NCBI GenBank assembly: GCA_040081265.1 | Contig: JBEBGV010000035.1 | Coordinates: forward strand, 1-51,423 | DNA length: 51,423 nt | Reading direction: 5' to 3' | Origin: JBEBGV01 sp040081265 | Lineage (GTDB): Bacteria; Acidobacteriota; Vicinamibacteria; Vicinamibacterales; UBA2999 | In this document: piece by piece, positions 47,376 to 51,423 of the stretch | Position numbering within the stretch: position 1 is the stretch's first letter | Layout: every line of letters begins with the position of its first letter | The notes under the pieces: generated by a model | Told to the model about the DNA's origin: nothing | Databases searched by the model: none | Seen by the model: only the letters and a program-made list of their open reading frames with translations | Program-made: the position numbers and the translations under genes

Positions 47376-48674
47376 ATGAAAACAGAACTCATCGACGTCA
47401 GCGCCACCCAGAAGACACTCACGGTTGAGATCCCGAGCGACATTGTCGACGCGGAGATCGCCCGTATTGCGAAGGACTACTCGAAGCAGGCGAAAATTCC
47501 CGGGTTCCGTCCGGGGAAGGTGCCGGCCTCGGTCATCAAGCAGCGATTCCGCGAGCAGATCCTTCACGACGTCATGCATCAGCTCGTGCCGCGCGCCATC
47601 GAGAGCGAGCTGAACGAGCGTGGCATCGAGCCGGTGGACACGCCGAACGTCAAGGACGTCTCCCTCAAAGAGGGTGAGCCACTCACCTTCTCGGCCTCGG
47701 TCGAGACCATTCCCCCGTTTGACCCCGGCGACCTGTCCACGGTCACGGCGCATCGACCGGTTGTCGCCATCAGCGATGATGCGGTGACGCAGTCGCTCCA
47801 GCAGCTGCGCGAGCGGGGGGCGAAGTTCGAGAGCGTCGAGCAGCGTCCCGTTGCCGAAGGCGACACCCTCGAAGCCGACTTGACGCGGACCGACGCGAAG
47901 GGCGAAACGGACCGGCACGACGGGGTGACCATCGAGCTCGGGTCACCGTCGAACCCGCCGGGGTTCGACGCGAATCTGATCGGGCTCGAGGCCGGGCAGT
48001 CGAAGCAGTTCAGCGTCCAGTTCCCGCCTGAGTATCCGGTCCCCGAGCTGGCCGGTCAGGAACTGGCGTATGAGGTGACGGTCAAAGCGATCCGGCGCAA
48101 GTCACTTCCTGAACTCGATGACGCTTTTGCCAAGGACCTCGGCGACTTCGAGACACTGGAGGCGCTGCGCGAACGTGTTCGCACTGATATGCACGCGGAG
48201 GCCGAAGCCCACGCGGCACGGCACGTCCGCACCGACGTGCTCAAGCAGCTCGCGTCCCGCCTGACATTCGACCTGCCGGCGGCGATGGTCGAGCGTGAAA
48301 TGGACCGTCGGCTCGAGGAATTCGCCCGGCAGTTGATCAGCCAGCGGATCGACCCGCGCCAGGCGGGAATCGACTGGGCGCAGTTCCGCGAATCCCAGCG
48401 CGAATCCGCGCGGGACGCGGTGGCCAGCGCCCTGGTGCTCGACGCCATCGCGCGTCGTGAAGGCCTCACGGTGACCGACGCAGATGTCGATAAGGAAGTC
48501 GAACGCTTTGCAGCGGAGTCGGGCCGGACGCCGGCCGCGCTGCGGGCACAACTCGAGAAGGAAGGCGGGCTGGCCCGGCTGCACATGGGATTGCGACGGG
48601 AGCGCGCCGTTGATTTGGCGATCTCGCGTGCTACTATCACAGACGATCCGTCGCACAGTCACAGTCACGACTGA
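47376..48674 (+). CDS. tig: Trigger factor
   Basis: 432 residues. Ribosome-binding domain with the signature PGFRPGKVPASVIKQRF (about 43-58), a PPIase domain (GDTLEADLTRTDAKGETDRHDGVTIELGSPSNPPGFDANLIGLEAGQSKQF) and a helical C-terminal chaperone domain. A His-rich end (SHSHSHD) is unusual but minor. No Shine-Dalgarno site precedes the ATG because tRNA-Leu ends 10 nt upstream. First gene of the tig-clpP-clpX-lon cluster. Confidence 0.96.
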   Translation: MKTELIDVSATQKTLTVEIPSDIVDAEIARIAKDYSKQAKIPGFRPGKVPASVIKQRFREQILHDVMHQLVPRAIESELNERGIEPVDTPNVKDVSLKEGEPLTFSASVETIPPFDPGDLSTVTAHRPVVAISDDAVTQSLQQLRERGAKFESVEQRPVAEGDTLEADLTRTDAKGETDRHDGVTIELGSPSNPPGFDANLIGLEAGQSKQFSVQFPPEYPVPELAGQELAYEVTVKAIRRKSLPELDDAFAKDLGDFETLEALRERVRTDMHAEAEAHAARHVRTDVLKQLASRLTFDLPAAMVEREMDRRLEEFARQLISQRIDPRQAGIDWAQFRESQRESARDAVASALVLDAIARREGLTVTDADVDKEVERFAAESGRTPAALRAQLEKEGGLARLHMGLRRERAVDLAISRATITDDPSHSHSHD

Positions 48675-48710
48675 CCCACCGGTCTTCTTCATCTCCCGAC
48701 GACATCACCC

Positions 48711-49307
48711 ATGAGTCATGCGCAGCTGGTACCGATGGTGGTCGAACAGACCAACCGCGGTGAACGTGCCTACGACATCTACTCGCGCCTGCTGAAGGAC
48801 AACATCATCTTCATCGGTACGCCGATCGATGATGGTGTCGCGAACCTGGCGATCGCGCAGATGCTCTTCCTCGAGGCGGAAGACCCGGACAAGGACATCC
48901 TGCTCTACATCAACAGCCCGGGCGGTTCGATTACTGCCGGGCTGGCGATCTACGACACGATGCAGTTCATCAAGCCCGATGTGCAGACCTACTGCATGGG
49001 CCAGGCGGCCTCGATGGCGGCGGTGCTGCTGTCGGCAGGCGCCAAGGGCAAGCGATTCTCACTCCCGAACTCGCGCATTGTGATTCACCAGCCGCTGATG
49101 TCAGGTCTGCAGGGTCAGGCCACGGACATCGACCTCGCGGCGCGTGAAATCCTGCGCATGCGGGAGAACCTGAACAACATCCTGGCGCACCACACGGGAC
49201 AGTCGCTCAAGCGCATTCAGGACGACACCGAGCGCGATTACATCATGTCGGCCGATCAGGGCAAGGAATACGGGATTATCGATGACGTCATCCGGAAACG
49301 GGTGTAA
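48711..49307 (+). CDS. clpP: ATP-dependent Clp protease proteolytic subunit
   Basis: 198 residues, full length. Catalytic triad by position: Ser101 (GQAASMAAVLL), His126 (RIVIHQPLMSG), Asp172 (DDTERDYIMS). LYINSPGGSITAGLAIYDTM is the oxyanion region. It forms the barrel protease fed by ClpX. Lies 36 nt after tig. Confidence 0.98.
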   Translation: MSHAQLVPMVVEQTNRGERAYDIYSRLLKDNIIFIGTPIDDGVANLAIAQMLFLEAEDPDKDILLYINSPGGSITAGLAIYDTMQFIKPDVQTYCMGQAASMAAVLLSAGAKGKRFSLPNSRIVIHQPLMSGLQGQATDIDLAAREILRMRENLNNILAHHTGQSLKRIQDDTERDYIMSADQGKEYGIIDDVIRKRV

Positions 49308-49387
49308 CATCCGATAAAGGACCGGGTACAGCCGTCGATTACCCGGGTTGCCGACAGTCTGTACAACCCGGAATCCCTGGCAGGTTT

Positions 49388-50635
<1,248 letters not shown>

Positions 50636-50637
50636 GT

Positions 50638-50665
50638 AGACAGTAGACGGCAGTCCGCGCTGTCT
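50638..50665. repeat. Short inverted repeat between clpX and lon
   Basis: AGACAGTAGACGGCAGTCCG ... CTGTCTACTG: TAGACAG pairs with CTGTCTA. Related to the CAGTAGGCGGCAG repeat type. It may reduce read-through from clpX to lon. Confidence 0.5.
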
Positions 50666-50686
50666 ACTGATAACTACAAGGACCTA

Positions 50687-51423
50687 ATGGAAGTCTACGA
50701 AACGCTCCCTATCGTCCCGCTCCGGGACGTGGTTGTCTTCCCCCACATGATGATGCCGTTCGTGATTGGACGGCCGTCGTCCACTCGCGCGCTCGAACAT
50801 GCCTTGTTGAAAGACAAGCGTATCTTCCTCGCCGCGCAGCACGACGCCTCGGTGGATGACCCGCGCCCCGACGACGTCTACACGATGGGGTGCGTGGCCA
50901 ACGTGGTGCAGAGCCTCAAGCTCCCAGACGGCAACATCAAGGTGCTGGTCGAGGGGGTTGATCGCGCCCGCGCGGTCGAGTGGAAGGAAGACAAGGGTTT
51001 CTACCGGGTGGTCGTCAAGGTGCTCCCCCGCCAGAAAGAAGTGGCCGGAGAGGTCGAAGCGACTATGGGTAAGGTGGTCTCGCTGTTCGAGCAGTACGTG
51101 AAGCTGTCGAACAACCTGCACTACGACGCCATGATCCAGGCGGTGCGGGTCGACGACCCGGGCAAGCTGGCCGACACGATCGCGGCGCACCTGCTCGTCG
51201 GGGTCGACGAGAAGCAGAACCTGCTCGAAATCATCTCACCGCTCGAACGCCTCAACCGCATCGCCGGCATTCTCGAAATCGAGGTCGACAAGCTCCAGGT
51301 CGATCGCCGCATCCAGTCTCGCGTGAAGAAGCAGATGGAGAAGGCGCAGAAGGAGTACTACCTCAACGAGAAGATGAAGGCGATCCAGAAGGAACTGGGC
51401 CGCAAGGACGAGAAGGGCAACGA
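50687..51423 (+). CDS. lon: ATP-dependent Lon protease, N-terminal part (3' end outside window)
   Basis: 245 codons are present. The Lon N-domain (LPIVPLRDVVVFPHMMMPFVIGR, DVYTMGCVANVVQSLKLPDGNIKVLVEGV) and the helical linker (RRIQSRVKKQMEKAQKEYYLNEKMKAIQKELG) are visible; the AAA+ and Ser-Lys protease domains are beyond the edge. AAGGA lies 4 nt before the ATG. It degrades misfolded proteins in the cytoplasm. Confidence 0.97.
   Translation, partial: MEVYETLPIVPLRDVVVFPHMMMPFVIGRPSSTRALEHALLKDKRIFLAAQHDASVDDPRPDDVYTMGCVANVVQSLKLPDGNIKVLVEGVDRARAVEWKEDKGFYRVVVKVLPRQKEVAGEVEATMGKVVSLFEQYVKLSNNLHYDAMIQAVRVDDPGKLADTIAAHLLVGVDEKQNLLEIISPLERLNRIAGILEIEVDKLQVDRRIQSRVKKQMEKAQKEYYLNEKMKAIQKELGRKDEKGN

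Overview
The window is GC-rich and looks like a chromosomal segment of an Acidobacteriota member, probably of the Vicinamibacteria lineage. This is inferred from gene style: a large TonB-dependent receptor with an N-terminal carboxypeptidase-regulatory domain, Ser/Thr kinases followed by a membrane span (one propeller occurs without its kinase), DUF6152-like and GerMN proteins, a Crp/Fnr-type regulator, and a tmRNA whose encoded tag reads ADTQYALAA. No rRNA is present and no species can be named. Nearly everything is ordinary chromosome; the only mobile-element gene set is a small integrase remnant beside ssrA.

Layout. 1-3.1 kb: 5' part of a Ser/Thr kinase gene, then a remnant element (small HTH protein plus tyrosine integrase) abutting the 3' end of ssrA. 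3.2-11.6 kb: envelope and housekeeping genes (Tat-exported M15-type peptidase, rhodanese, putative zincin, L,D-transpeptidase, gmhA, DUF6152, amidase, GerMN, rph, rdgB). 11.6-17.5 kb: metallo-beta-lactamase-fold protein, coaA, TonB-dependent receptor. 17.8-20.8 kb: six small regulator-like genes. 20.8-27.8 kb: leftward block with gamma-glutamylcyclotransferase-like, NUDIX, tsaD, mtnA and a nucleoside-salvage operon (cdd, punA, nupC, pdp). 27.8-36.6 kb: short MGMT, then a leftward cell-shape block (diguanylate cyclase, mreB, mreC, mreD, PBP2, rodA) ending in ribonuclease G. 36.7-46.2 kb: ppiD, an ALG10-like membrane glucosyltransferase, sppA, lipoprotein FKBP, RlmD-type methyltransferase, kinase-less propeller protein and a 2OG-Fe(II) oxygenase. 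46.2-51.4 kb: solitary Dam-type methylase, tRNA-Leu, and the tig-clpP-clpX-lon proteostasis cluster, with lon cut by the window edge.

The most interesting signal is not a classical operon but repeat structure. (A) About ten copies of a roughly 30-bp REP-like palindrome with the architecture GTAG + hairpin, showing compensatory stem changes between copies. One pair is inverted (REPIN-like), and two copies sit in frame inside protein genes (the kinase and rdgB), adding about ten residues each. (B) Degenerate short-period repeats (GTTCCTGGTT, GTGGTGAGTAGTGGGTAGT, GAAGTGCGAAGTT and CAGTAGGCGGCAG types) fill many intergenic gaps, form inverted hairpins at convergent gene ends, flank cdd in inverted orientation and are translated inside the L,D-transpeptidase. 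(C) Several genes have a -10 hexamer only 7-10 nt before the start codon, which suggests leaderless transcripts. No CRISPR array, complete restriction-modification system or recognised defence island was found.
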